Origin: an uncultured Bacteroides sp.
GTDB taxonomy: Bacteria > Bacteroidota > Bacteroidia > Bacteroidales > Bacteroidaceae
Direction: 5' to 3'
Assembly: GCF_949298305.1 (NCBI RefSeq)
Contig: NZ_CASFWU010000001.1
Coordinates: 1-64,000, forward strand
DNA length: 64,000 nucleotides
Positions 45,915 through 54,780 of this stretch are shown here, piece by piece (the first letter of the stretch is position 1; every line of letters starts with the position of its first letter). Made by a program: the position numbers and the translations under genes. The notes below the pieces were generated by a model. It searched no databases and was not told where the DNA came from. It worked only from the letters and a program-made list of their open reading frames with translations.

Positions 45915-46062
45915 TTCACCACAGCGGACACGGAGTTTCACGGAGTTTTTATGGTTATGAAACGCAGATTGTCGCGGATTTATGCAGAGAAAAAATAATG
46001 ATTTGCGGTTATCTGTCGTATCTGCGTCATCTGTGTGCCATTCTCCAATGCCGCAAGACAAT
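45915..46062. repeat. CACAGAT-family repeat between the GNAT and DUF2156 genes
   Basis: A diverged unit: AAACGCAGATTGTCGCGG ... GGTTATCTGTCG ... GTCATCTGTGTGCCAT. No gene. Confidence 0.65.
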
Positions 46063-46083
46063 CTGAAATCGGAAATCAACGAC

Positions 46084-47001
46084 TTACCACTTGATTGGCT
46101 CCACCGGCTCCTCGCGCAGGCAGGCCGTGAACTTCTCCAGCAGGATGGCGGGCTGGTAGGAGAGCTTGGCACGGCGCAGGCCCTCGATGCCCAGGTCTTC
46201 CTCGCGGTTCAGGTAGACGTACTGCGGGGGGACGTGGTTGGCAAACTCGTAGTTAATCATGGCGTAGGCGCCCTCGATGCGGGTGTCGGCCTTCTCCACG
46301 TGTACGCCGAAGGTGTCGCCGTTGATGGGCATCCCGAAGGTGAAGGCCACGATGCGTCCCCCGGCGTGCAGGATGCCGCCCGTCAGTCCCAGTTCGTCGA
46401 AATGCTCCAGAGCGTAAACCAGGGCGCGCCGTTCGTTGCCGGTGCCTTCGTGCTGGTCGCAGTTGTTGGCGCGGCACCACTCAGCCTCCAGCGTCAGGCA
46501 TTCGCCGATGCGGTCGGGCGTGATGGGGGCGTACTCGTAGTCGGGGTAGGTGCGCTTGAACTTGTTCACGTGGTTGCGCTTGGGCTGCAGCTTCTTGCCC
46601 GCCAGCGTGGCCAGTTCGGTGCGCAGGTACAGGTAGTCGGCGTAGTCGCGGTCGGCGGTGAACTGGAAACGTCCGGGCATCAGTTCCTCCAGCTCCTGGC
46701 ACATGCCCTCGCAGATGCCCAGCAGGCAGAAGGGCTGGCCCTCGCGGTGGGCGTCGTCGATGAGGGCGTCGAGCACGTGGCGCAGGTCGCCCCGGCCGAT
46801 GGGCATCATGTAGACCAGCTCGCCCGCGGCCCAGAACTTCAGCAGCAGGAAGCCGTCCATCACGGCAAACTGCGTGTTGTAGAGGAAACGCCAGCTGCAC
46901 AGGTTGGAGAAGGAGAGGTCGCAGTTGCGGCGCGGACTGCCGAGGGTGTACGAGGTGATGAGGGCTTTGTCCTCGAGGGTGATGTCTTTGAAAGGGATCA
47001 T
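46084..47001 (-). CDS. DUF2156 protein (phosphatidylglycerol lysyltransferase-like acyltransferase)
   Basis: 305 residues, two GNAT-like halves. The family is the soluble synthase domain of MprF-type aminoacyl-phosphatidylglycerol synthases, but without the membrane flippase part; motifs KRNHVNKFKR and NREEDLGIEGLRRAK are seen. It may move an acyl or aminoacyl group onto a lipid or peptide; the substrate is unknown. Its start codon abuts the inverted leader repeat. Confidence 0.83.
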   Translation of the reverse strand: MIPFKDITLEDKALITSYTLGSPRRNCDLSFSNLCSWRFLYNTQFAVMDGFLLLKFWAAGELVYMMPIGRGDLRHVLDALIDDAHREGQPFCLLGICEGMCQELEELMPGRFQFTADRDYADYLYLRTELATLAGKKLQPKRNHVNKFKRTYPDYEYAPITPDRIGECLTLEAEWCRANNCDQHEGTGNERRALVYALEHFDELGLTGGILHAGGRIVAFTFGMPINGDTFGVHVEKADTRIEGAYAMINYEFANHVPPQYVYLNREEDLGIEGLRRAKLSYQPAILLEKFTACLREEPVEPIKW

Positions 47002-47150
47002 TTGAGTTTTTAAGTTTGTTAGTTTTTAAGTTTTTGAGTTGCCCTGCGGAGGGGGGACAATGGACCACAGATGACGCAAATCCGCACAGAAAGAAATAAA
47101 AAATCTGCGGTCATCCGTCCGAATCTGCGTCATCTGTGGTCCATCTACGC
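47001..47150. repeat. Inverted copy of the cdaA leader repeat, plus CACAGAT-family unit
   Basis: GTTTGTTAGTTTTTAAG, TTTTTGAGTTGCCC and TGCGGAGG then GGACAATGGACCACAGATGAC (47014-47075) are the inverted copy of 44001-44069. A further CACAGAT-family unit extends to 47142. Confidence 0.85.
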
Positions 47151-47179
47151 CGCCCGTAAGGAAAATCAGAACTCTGAAT

Positions 47180-47875
47180 TCACAGCAGCCCCAGCAGCCG
47201 CAGCAGCGTCGGGGTGAACAGGGCGGTGAAGATGCCGTTCAGCGTCAGGGCCAGGCTGGCGAAGGCGCCATACTTGCGGCTGACGTCCATCGCGGCCGAG
47301 GTGCCCACGGCGTGTGCGGCGGCTCCCATCGAGAGGCCCTGCGCCATGGGGCTCTGCACGCCCGTCAGCCGCATCATGCGGAAGCCCAGGATGCCGCCCA
47401 GCAGGCCCACGCACACCACGACGGCCGCCGTCAGCGAGGGGATGCCGCCCAGCGACTTGGCCACCTCCATGGCGATGGGGGTGGTGACGGACTTGGGCGC
47501 CAGCGAGTAGATAATCTCGTTGGAGGCGCCCATCAGCTTGGCAATGAGCACCACGGACACCACGCCCACCACGCACCCGGCCAGCTGGGAGAGCACGATG
47601 GGCAGAATCTGCTTCTTGATGGTCTCCAGCTGCAGGTAGAGGGGCACGCCCAGGGCCACGACGGCGGGCTTCAGCCAGAACTCGATGAGGTGGCCCGCCT
47701 CGTTGTAGGTGGAGTATTCGATGTGCGCCATCTTCAGGAAGACGATGAGCACGGCGATGGTTATCAGAATGGGGTTGAGCAGCATGATGCCGGTCTTCTT
47801 CTGGAGCATCTTGGACAGGAAGAACACGCCGAAGGTGACGGCCAGCAGGAAAAAGTTGTTCTCAAGGAAGTTCAT
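47180..47875 (-). CDS. lrgB: LrgB-family membrane protein
   Basis: 231 residues with about seven membrane helices and the LrgB signatures SVTTPIAMEVAKSLGG and AHAVGTSAA. LrgB works with LrgA; the pair has been linked to murein hydrolase control and, in plants and streptococci, to transport of glycolate or pyruvate. It overlaps lrgA by 4 bp (ATGA), so it is translationally coupled. Confidence 0.94.
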   Translation of the reverse strand: MNFLENNFFLLAVTFGVFFLSKMLQKKTGIMLLNPILITIAVLIVFLKMAHIEYSTYNEAGHLIEFWLKPAVVALGVPLYLQLETIKKQILPIVLSQLAGCVVGVVSVVLIAKLMGASNEIIYSLAPKSVTTPIAMEVAKSLGGIPSLTAAVVVCVGLLGGILGFRMMRLTGVQSPMAQGLSMGAAAHAVGTSAAMDVSRKYGAFASLALTLNGIFTALFTPTLLRLLGLL

Positions 47876-48240
47876 TTCTCTTTGCGGGTTAGGGGACGAC
47901 GATGGAAATAACGGTGCAGCAGCTGGTGTACCCAGCCTGTAGCGACCAGCACCAGGGCGGTGCTGACCAGCGTGGCCACCACGATGGGCCAGAACTCGGC
48001 GGCGATGACGTCGAAGTAGAGCATCAGCGCCACGCCGGGCGGCACGAAGAAGAATCCCAGATTGGCAACCAGAAAGTCGGACATGCCCTGCACCCATTGC
48101 AGCTTTATCCAACCCAGTTTCAGGAAGAGGGTGAGCAGCAGCATCCCGATGATGCTGGACGGCAGCTTGATGCCGGTCAGCCAGACTATCAGCTCGCCCA
48201 AGGCCAGGCATCCGAAGAGGATGGCACATTGACGGATCAT
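47872..48240 (-). CDS. lrgA: LrgA/CidA-family holin-like protein
   Basis: 122 residues with four membrane segments and the family core KLPSSIIGMLLLTLFLKLG. It is the first gene of the lrgAB operon. A minus-strand TAACTTTG at 48284-48291 gives a likely promoter with a 40-nt leader. Confidence 0.93.
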   Translation of the reverse strand: MIRQCAILFGCLALGELIVWLTGIKLPSSIIGMLLLTLFLKLGWIKLQWVQGMSDFLVANLGFFFVPPGVALMLYFDVIAAEFWPIVVATLVSTALVLVATGWVHQLLHRYFHRRPLTRKEK

Positions 48241-48283
48241 AACGCTATATTTAAATGTTGAAGTGGTTGTTGAAAAACGGCCG

Positions 48284-48291
48284 CAAAGTTA
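48284..48291 (-). promoter_or_regulatory. -7 element of the lrgAB promoter
   Basis: Minus-strand TAACTTTG, about 45 bp ahead of the lrgA start. Confidence 0.65.
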
Positions 48292-48433
48292 GTCATTCTC
48301 CACATAGGTTGTTGCGGTGCGTGCCAAAAAATGAAAGCCCGCCGCTCCTCTTTGCCGGCTGGGGAAAAAGGACCAATCGGCGTGTTTTCTAAAAAAAAAG
48401 AGGTGCGCAGGGAGGATATTGGAAATAATTGTA

Positions 48434-48441
48434 TACATTTG
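48434..48441 (+). promoter_or_regulatory. -7 element of the three-gene secreted-protein operon
   Basis: TACATTTG about 60 bp ahead of the first gene at 48499. Confidence 0.6.
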
Positions 48442-48498
48442 CGGCACGTACACATATAAAACTATTTATGGTATACTAACCTTTAAAATTGGAAAGAT

Positions 48499-49182
48499 AT
48501 GAAAAAGGAATTGTTAGTCAGTATGTTTGCAGCATTCTGCATGCTGTTTGCCACGAACGTCTGTGCACAAGAAAAAGCGACGGGTGATGAGTACAAGGAT
48601 TTGAAGAAACAGGAAAAGGTCCTCGATAAGGAGATTCAGAAAAAAGCCATCAAGGCTGCCCGCAAGGAAGCCAAGAAACTGGCCAAGGAAGGTTTCAGAA
48701 CTCCCGTGGGCAAGCTGCCGCTGGACAAGCAGCTGGAGAACGCCTGGGAAAAGCAGGCCGAGCTGACTACCGACGGTAATCCCTACTGGTACATCGCTTC
48801 TTCCAGAGCCGTGGGCGGCAACCAGTCTTCGGCTGCCCTGCAGGCTACGAACGCTGCCAAGATTGACCTGGCCGGACAGATTCAGACCAAGGTTTCGCAG
48901 CTGATTGAGGCCAAGGTGGCCAACGACGACATGGGCCAGGAAGAGGCTGCCAGCCTCTCCAGCGTGGTGGCATCCAGCAAGAGCGTGATTTCTGCCACGC
49001 TGGGCCGCACCATTCCCCTGGTGGAAGTGTACAGAACGCTGGAAAACAAGAACGTGGAAGTCATGGTGACACTGGGCTACAGCGCACAGGCCGCCAACGA
49101 AGCTGCCATCGGTGCCATCCGCAAGGAACTGGCCGCCAAGTCTGAAGAGCTGGCCAAGGAACTGGACAAGCTGGGCTATTGA
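48499..49182 (+). CDS. Exported protein, LPP20-like helical type
   Basis: 227 residues. Signal peptide ending NVCAQ (residue 24), then a Lys-rich helical region (30-75, repeated KKxAKK patterns), then an Ala-rich domain (about 95-215) that recalls the LPP20 fold (alternating helix and strand with SSRAVGG and VTLGYSAQA). Function unknown. First of three neighbouring genes for exported proteins on the plus strand. Confidence 0.75.
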   Translation: MKKELLVSMFAAFCMLFATNVCAQEKATGDEYKDLKKQEKVLDKEIQKKAIKAARKEAKKLAKEGFRTPVGKLPLDKQLENAWEKQAELTTDGNPYWYIASSRAVGGNQSSAALQATNAAKIDLAGQIQTKVSQLIEAKVANDDMGQEEAASLSSVVASSKSVISATLGRTIPLVEVYRTLENKNVEVMVTLGYSAQAANEAAIGAIRKELAAKSEELAKELDKLGY

Positions 49183-49191
49183 TGACGGCTC

Positions 49192-49264
49192 TGCCGGGGT
49201 GTGTGCCGTGACGGACGGCAGTCCGTACAAAGGCGGAACGGGATTCCGGGTCGCGGCACACCTC
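49192..49264. promoter_or_regulatory. Hairpin between the first two genes of the secreted-protein operon
   Basis: GTGTGTGCCGTGAC (from 49199) pairs with GTCGCGGCACACC (to 49262) with one mismatch. Without a T-run it is more likely a processing or attenuation site than a full terminator. Confidence 0.5.
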
Positions 49265-49447
49265 TCGGCCTATTCTTACTTGTTTGTAAACTTAGATTTG
49301 TTGTTTTTTTAATTTTTCGCAAGCCCGTTTGCGGCAGGCAAGGCTGCGGGGAACAGGTGACGCGGGCGCATGTCGCTCTTGCGGCACTGCTGTTTCCCCC
49401 TTTTCCTGTTGTGGAATGCCGCTTGCGGAACTAAAATTTTTTACCGG

Positions 49448-50242
49448 ATGAATTGGAGTAAACTGATAGGCTGGATATTTTTGATGACGTGTCTGGCCGC
49501 CTCTCCCCTGTACGCCCAGAAAGAGGTGAAAGTGAAGGGCGCGCAGGGACGTTGGCAGGTGAACGACAACACGACCCTGAAGGAGGCCGAGGAGCGTGCC
49601 TTCATGGAGGCCAAGAAAGAGGCGCTGCGCAAGGCGGGAGTCATGGAGAATGTCTGGTCCGTATTCGGACAAATATCCCAGGAGAGCGGGACGGAGTTCA
49701 CCGAGGCCTATTCGCAGATGAACGTGCTGGCCATCGGCGGCATGGTGAATGTCACGAACAAGAAAGTGGAGGAAATCTGGGACGTGGACTCGCGCAGCCT
49801 GTACAAGGTGGTCACCATCGATGCCCTCGTACAGAAGGAACAGGTGGTGGACAAGGAGTATGCCATCGAGGTGAAGGGCATTTCCACCTTATATAAGGAA
49901 GGCGACGTCTTCACCTGCAAGCTGAAGGTACACGGAACGGACTCCTACCTGAAGTTCTTCTGGTTCGACAGCACGGGCGGGGCGCTGCTCTATCCCAACG
50001 ACTACGAGGGAAACAACCTGCTTGCCGCCGAAAAGGAGTATAACATCCCCTTCAGCAACGCCGTGGACTACCGCATGGAGAAGCGCGGCGCCGAAAGCGA
50101 GAAAATCAACATGATGATGGTAGCCACCAAGGAGAACATCCCCTATACCGAGGAGGTGACCTACCAGAACGTGCTGAAGTGGGTCTATTCCATCCCCAGC
50201 GACAAGCGTTGCGCCTTTTACGACATGGTGCTTATCAAATAA
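49448..50242 (+). CDS. Exported protein of LPP20/DUF4384-like build
   Basis: 264 residues. Signal peptide ending PLYAQ (residue 24); residues 45-120 are helical with AEERAFMEAKKEALRKAG, typical of LPP20-type domains, and the C-terminal 100 residues (YKEGDVFTCKLKVHGTDSYLKFFWF...LLYPND) resemble DUF4384, a domain for surface or secretion-associated proteins. The ATG at 49448 gives the signal peptide. Middle gene of the trio; function unknown. Confidence 0.75.
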   Translation: MNWSKLIGWIFLMTCLAASPLYAQKEVKVKGAQGRWQVNDNTTLKEAEERAFMEAKKEALRKAGVMENVWSVFGQISQESGTEFTEAYSQMNVLAIGGMVNVTNKKVEEIWDVDSRSLYKVVTIDALVQKEQVVDKEYAIEVKGISTLYKEGDVFTCKLKVHGTDSYLKFFWFDSTGGALLYPNDYEGNNLLAAEKEYNIPFSNAVDYRMEKRGAESEKINMMMVATKENIPYTEEVTYQNVLKWVYSIPSDKRCAFYDMVLIK

Positions 50243-50326
50243 ATCTGTTTTGTCAATCCGATTCAACCCGATAGCCGTTCCCTGCGGCGCCTTGTGCCGG
50301 CAGTGGGCGGAGAACAGGAGGCCATT

Positions 50327-51778
50327 ATGAAAATCACGAAACACCTGATAGGGGCTTGTGCCTTGGCCGTGGGCCTGGCAGCGCCCGTGCATGCGCAAGA
50401 CATTGAGAAGGAGTTTGAAGAGTTCAAGAAACAGCAGTTGCAGGAATTTGACGAGTTCAAGAACAAGGCCGATGCCGACTTCGAGACCTTCCTGCGCGAG
50501 GCATGGAAGAAGTACGATGCCTTTGCGCCCATCCCTGCTCCTGTACGGCCCGAACCGCCCCAGCCCGTAGAGTTCGACAAGACCAAGCCGGCCCTGCCGC
50601 CCGTGGCCGTCAAGCCCGGCAAGGTGAAGGTGCCCGAAGCCAGGCCTTTTGTGCCCGTCAAGGTTGAGGTGCCCGAAGTGAAGCCCACCGGCAAGCCCGT
50701 CAGACGGATACCCGTCCTGTTCTACGGCACCACGTTCGAGGTCGCTTCGGATGCGGTGGACATGCTCTCGCTCGAGGGCAACAAGGAGTCTGACGTGGCC
50801 GACGCCTGGAAGGACGTCTGCAACAAGGACTACGAACAGTTGCTGAAGGACTGCCTCACCATCAAGCAGGAGAAGCGGCTGAGCGACTGGGCCTACCTGC
50901 TCTTCATCAAGCAGCTGGGCATTGAGCTTTACGGACAGGGACGCCCCGACGAAGTGGCCTTCCTGCAGATGTTCCTGCTGAACAAGTCGGGCTACAAGGC
51001 ACGGCTGGCCAAGATTGACGACCGCCTGAAGCTGCTTGTGGCCACCAACTCCACCATCTATGCCACTCCTTACCTGACGATGGACGGCGACCGTTACTAC
51101 GTCTTCGAGCCTGCCCCCAACGGCTCGATGGGCATCTACACCTACCGCAAGAACTTTGCCGACGCCCGCAACCTGGTGAGCCTCGACATCAGCGGCATGC
51201 CCGGGTTTGACATGCAGGACTATACGCGCGAACTGGTCTCTGCCAACGGCCAGCTGAAGGTGCAGGCCGTGGTGAACAAAAACCTGATTGACTTCTACCA
51301 CGACTATCCGCAGTGCGACGTCATCACCCACTACAAGACCCCCATGAGCGAGGAACTGGCCGAGTCCATCTATCCCGCCCTGCGCGCAGCCGTGGCCGGC
51401 AAGTCGCAGAAGGACGCCGCCAACCTGCTGCTCCACTTCGTGCAGACGGCCTTCGACTACAAGACCGACGGCGAGCAGTTCGGCTACGAAAAGCCCAACT
51501 TCCCCGACGAGACTTTCTACTACCCCTTCTGCGACTGCGAGGACCGCGCCATGCTCTACTCCACGCTGGTCAAGGAACTGCTGGGCCTGGACGCCATCCT
51601 GCTCGATTATCCCAACCACATCGCCTCGGCAGTCTGCTTCACCGAGGACATCGCGGGCGACTATGTGGTGCTGGACGACGGCCGCAAGTATCTCATCTGC
51701 GACCCCACCTACATCGGTGCCCCCATCGGCGCTTGCATGGACCAGTACAAGAATGTGTCGCCGGAGATTATTCGGTAA
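50327..51778 (+). CDS. Exported transglutaminase-like protein
   Basis: 483 residues. Signal peptide ending PVHAQ (residue 24), acidic coiled coil (25-60), Pro-rich spacer (65-125), then a domain ending in a transglutaminase/cysteine-protease-like core: Cys in FCDCEDRAML (near 405), His in YPNHIASAV (near 428) and Asp in CDPT (near 464), in the order Cys-His-Asp. It could cleave or crosslink proteins in the periplasm. It is last in the trio, and the shared export suggests a joint role. Confidence 0.78.
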   Translation: MKITKHLIGACALAVGLAAPVHAQDIEKEFEEFKKQQLQEFDEFKNKADADFETFLREAWKKYDAFAPIPAPVRPEPPQPVEFDKTKPALPPVAVKPGKVKVPEARPFVPVKVEVPEVKPTGKPVRRIPVLFYGTTFEVASDAVDMLSLEGNKESDVADAWKDVCNKDYEQLLKDCLTIKQEKRLSDWAYLLFIKQLGIELYGQGRPDEVAFLQMFLLNKSGYKARLAKIDDRLKLLVATNSTIYATPYLTMDGDRYYVFEPAPNGSMGIYTYRKNFADARNLVSLDISGMPGFDMQDYTRELVSANGQLKVQAVVNKNLIDFYHDYPQCDVITHYKTPMSEELAESIYPALRAAVAGKSQKDAANLLLHFVQTAFDYKTDGEQFGYEKPNFPDETFYYPFCDCEDRAMLYSTLVKELLGLDAILLDYPNHIASAVCFTEDIAGDYVVLDDGRKYLICDPTYIGAPIGACMDQYKNVSPEIIR

Positions 51779-51831
51779 CGTGCCAATGAGCTGACGGCCT
51801 TACGGCGTGGCGGCATTATCCATGCGTGGTT

Positions 51832-51893
51832 CAATCTGTGTAATCTGTGGCGACGATTTGTTCAGCCACGGGTTGCACAGATTGTTTTTTTTT
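51832..51893 (+). terminator. Terminator of the secreted-protein operon
   Basis: CAATCTGTG (51832-51840) pairs with CACAGATTG (51876-51884), followed by nine T. The stem is taken from the CACAGAT-family repeat vocabulary. A further repeat unit runs to about 51990, and nothing else is seen up to the pta promoter. Confidence 0.75.
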
Positions 51894-52105
51894 GAATGGT
51901 CATGGTTGTTGAAACGCAGATTGTCGCAGATTCACGCAGACAGAAAAATGAAAGTCTGTGCCCATCTGTTTCCATCTGTGCCATCTGTGGCCCATGTTTC
52001 CGCACCGCAAGGCCATTTGCACATTCCCGCATTCCCCCATTGTCCCATTCCCCAATGTTAAATATTACAATATTTGAAGAGGAGCCCCTTAAAAAGGAGG
52101 ACGAA

Positions 52106-52140
52106 TTGCAATGTAGATATAGCAAAATTGTGTACTTTTG
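52106..52140 (+). promoter_or_regulatory. pta-ackA promoter
   Basis: TTG at 52106-52108 and TACTTTTG at 52133-52140. The gap of 24 bp is a little long; the -7 element is clear. Confidence 0.6.
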
Positions 52141-52192
52141 CGGCGTGAATAAACACATTCTGCCGTAATCCATATACACAACTTAAAATATC

Positions 52193-53209
52193 ATGCAAAG
52201 TTTAATCAATGAAATTGTTGAGCGCGCCAAAGCGAACCGCCAACGCATCGTTCTTCCCGAAGGTACGGAAGAGCGTACTCTGAAAGCTGCCAATCAAATC
52301 CTGACAGACGGTGTAGCCGATTTGATTCTTCTCGGAAATCCTGCCGAAATCGAGGCTTGTGCCAAGGAATGGGGCTTGGGTAACATCGGTAAAGCTACGA
52401 TTATCGACCCCCAGAACCATCCGAAGATGGAGGAATACGCACAACTGCTCTGCGAGCTGCGCAAGAAGAAAGGTATGACTATCGAAGAGGCCCGCAAGCT
52501 GGTGCTCGACCCGCTCTACCTGGGCTGTCTGATTATCAAGAACGGCGATGCCGACGGACAGCTGGCCGGCGCACGCAACACCACCGGCGACGTGCTGCGT
52601 CCCGCTTTGCAGATTATCAAGACCGCTCCGGGCATCACCTGCGTCTCAGGCGCCATGCTGCTGCTCACCCATGCGCCCGAGTACGGCAAGAACGGCATCC
52701 TGGTGATGGGCGACGTGGCCGTGACTCCCGTGCCCGATGCAGCCCAGCTGGCCCAGATTGCCGTCTGCACCGCCCGCACCGCCAGTGCCGTGGCCGGACT
52801 CGACCCCAAGGTGGCCCTGCTGAGCTTCTCAACCAAAGGCTCCGCCAAGCACGAAGTGGTGGACAAGGTGGTTGAAGCCCTGAAGATTGCCAAGGAAATG
52901 GCACCGGACATCGCCATCGACGGCGAACTGCAGGCCGACGCCGCACTGGTTCCCAAGGTAGGCGCCAGCAAAGCTCCGGGTTCGTCCATCGCCGGACATG
53001 CCAACGTGCTCGTAGTGCCCAGCCTCGAAGTGGGCAACATTTCCTACAAGCTGGTTCAGCGTCTGGGACACGCCGACGCCGTAGGCCCCATTCTCCAGGG
53101 TATCGCACGCCCGGTGAACGACCTCTCCCGCGGATGCTCCATTGAGGACGTCTACCGCATGATTGCCATCACCGCCAACCAGGCCATCGCCGCCAAAGAA
53201 CAGAAATAA
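52193..53209 (+). CDS. pta: Phosphate acetyltransferase
   Basis: 338 residues, the short single-domain Pta. It makes acetyl phosphate from acetyl-CoA. ARNTTGDVLRPALQII and the C-terminal DLSRGCSIEDVYRM are conserved family segments. It is followed by ackA after 30 bp, the standard acetate/ATP-forming pair of fermentation. Confidence 0.97.
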   Translation: MQSLINEIVERAKANRQRIVLPEGTEERTLKAANQILTDGVADLILLGNPAEIEACAKEWGLGNIGKATIIDPQNHPKMEEYAQLLCELRKKKGMTIEEARKLVLDPLYLGCLIIKNGDADGQLAGARNTTGDVLRPALQIIKTAPGITCVSGAMLLLTHAPEYGKNGILVMGDVAVTPVPDAAQLAQIAVCTARTASAVAGLDPKVALLSFSTKGSAKHEVVDKVVEALKIAKEMAPDIAIDGELQADAALVPKVGASKAPGSSIAGHANVLVVPSLEVGNISYKLVQRLGHADAVGPILQGIARPVNDLSRGCSIEDVYRMIAITANQAIAAKEQK

Positions 53210-53239
53210 ACAAAGAATAACCCCCAAATCTGAATAGTC

Positions 53240-54436
53240 ATGAAAATCTTAGTATTGAACTGCGGAAGTTCTTCCATCAAGTATAAGCTGTTCGACATGG
53301 ACAGCAAGTCGGTCATCGCTCAGGGCGGCATCGAGAAAATCGGCCTGCCTGGTTCGTTCCTCAAGCTGACCTTGCCCAGCGGCGAAAAGAAGATTCTGGA
53401 GAAAAACATCCCCGAACACACCGTAGGCGTGGAGTTCATCCTCAACACGCTGACCAGCCCCGAGTACGGAGCCATCAAGTCGCTCGACGAAATCAACGCC
53501 GTAGGCCACCGCATGGTACACGGAGGCGAGAAGTTCAGCAAGTCGGTACTGCTCACCAAGGAGGTGCTCGACGCCTTCACGGCCTGCAACGACCTGGCAC
53601 CCCTGCACAACCCCGCCAACCTGAAAGGCGTGCATGCCATCGAAGCCATCCTGCCCAACGTGCCGCAGATTGGCGTGTTCGACACCGCCTTCCACCAGAC
53701 CATGCCCGACTACGCCTACATGTACGCCGTCCCCTACGAGCTGTACGAGAAGTACGGCGTGCGCCGCTACGGCTTCCACGGAACTTCCCACCGCTACGTT
53801 TCGCAGCGTGTATGCGAGTTCCTGGGCGTGAAACCCGAAGGACAGCGCATCATCACCTGCCACATCGGCAACGGCGGCTCCATCACTGCCATCAAGGACG
53901 GCAAGTGTGTGGACACCAGCATGGGCCTCACCCCGCTTGAGGGCCTCATGATGGGCACACGCAGCGGCGACATCGACGCCGGCGCCGTCAGCTTCATCAT
54001 GGAGAAGGAGGGTCTCGACGCACAGGGCATCTCCAACCTGCTCAACAAGAAGAGCGGCGTGATGGGCATCTTCGGCAAGTCGAGCGACATGCGCGACCTG
54101 GAGAACGCCGTCGCAGCCGGCGACCCCAAGGCGCGCCTGGCCGAGAACATGTACTTCTACCGCATCAAGAAATACATCGGCGCATACGCCGCCGCACTGG
54201 GTGGCGTGGACATCATCGTCTTCACCGGCGGTGTGGGCGAGAACCAGGCCACGGCCCGCTGGGGTGCCTGTGCCGGACTGGAGTTCATGGGCGTGAAGCT
54301 CGACCCCGAGAAGAACAAGGTGCGCGGCGAGGAGAAGGTCATCTCCACCGACGACTCCCCGGTGAAGGTCGTAGTCATCCCCACCGACGAGGAGCTGATG
54401 ATTGCCTCGGACACCATGGACATTCTGAACCAGTAA
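53240..54436 (+). CDS. ackA: Acetate kinase
   Basis: 398 residues, the normal length. It transfers phosphate from acetyl phosphate to ADP. NCGSSSIKYKLF at the start, GHRMVHGGEKF in the middle and FTGGVGENQ near 330 are the ASKHA-fold signatures. Ends before a strong terminator. Confidence 0.98.
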   Translation: MKILVLNCGSSSIKYKLFDMDSKSVIAQGGIEKIGLPGSFLKLTLPSGEKKILEKNIPEHTVGVEFILNTLTSPEYGAIKSLDEINAVGHRMVHGGEKFSKSVLLTKEVLDAFTACNDLAPLHNPANLKGVHAIEAILPNVPQIGVFDTAFHQTMPDYAYMYAVPYELYEKYGVRRYGFHGTSHRYVSQRVCEFLGVKPEGQRIITCHIGNGGSITAIKDGKCVDTSMGLTPLEGLMMGTRSGDIDAGAVSFIMEKEGLDAQGISNLLNKKSGVMGIFGKSSDMRDLENAVAAGDPKARLAENMYFYRIKKYIGAYAAALGGVDIIVFTGGVGENQATARWGACAGLEFMGVKLDPEKNKVRGEEKVISTDDSPVKVVVIPTDEELMIASDTMDILNQ

Positions 54437-54460
54437 CCGTCCGCCGGATACGATATTGAG

Positions 54461-54506
54461 GGCGAAGGGCGTTCCTGCACGTGCAGGGCGTCCTTCGCCT
54501 TTTTTT
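54461..54506 (+). terminator. Rho-independent terminator of pta-ackA
   Basis: GGCGAAGGGCG and CCTGCAC pair with GTGCAGG and CGTCCTTCGCC (54461-54499), followed by seven T. Confidence 0.92.
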
Positions 54507-54545
54507 GTCGGTGCGGTGCCTTCCGCCCCGCCTGAAGCGGTGCGG

Positions 54546-54627
54546 GCCGTGCCTGCATGGTGCGGGCGCCGTGCCTGCATGGTCCGCGCACCGAGCCTGC
54601 ATGGTCCGCGCACCGTGCTTGCATGGT
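54546..54627. repeat. Four-unit 22-bp palindrome array (ACCGTGCCTGCATGGT type)
   Basis: Units start at 54546, 54568, 54590 and 54612: GCCGTGCCTGCATGGT twice, ACCGAGCCTGCATGGT and ACCGTGCTTGCATGGT. Spacers are GCGGGC, CCGCGC and CCGCGC. It lies between the ackA terminator and the SusC gene. Confidence 0.88.
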
Positions 54628-54780
54628 CCGCGCCGTTCCGCCGTCGTCCTCCGCAGCGGGGGCGTGGCTCCGGTTTCCGTGTAATCGAAATGCAGTGTGT
54701 CTGCAAATGGTTTGTGAAGCGTGTGTAATGCTGCCGTAACAGCCAGTTCCTTATTTTGCCGCCGAATTAAAACAACGATT

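Noticed and set aside
47876..48229. Upstream extension of the LrgB frame
   Set aside because: It overlaps lrgA in another frame; the ATGA overlap at 47872-47875 marks the true start.
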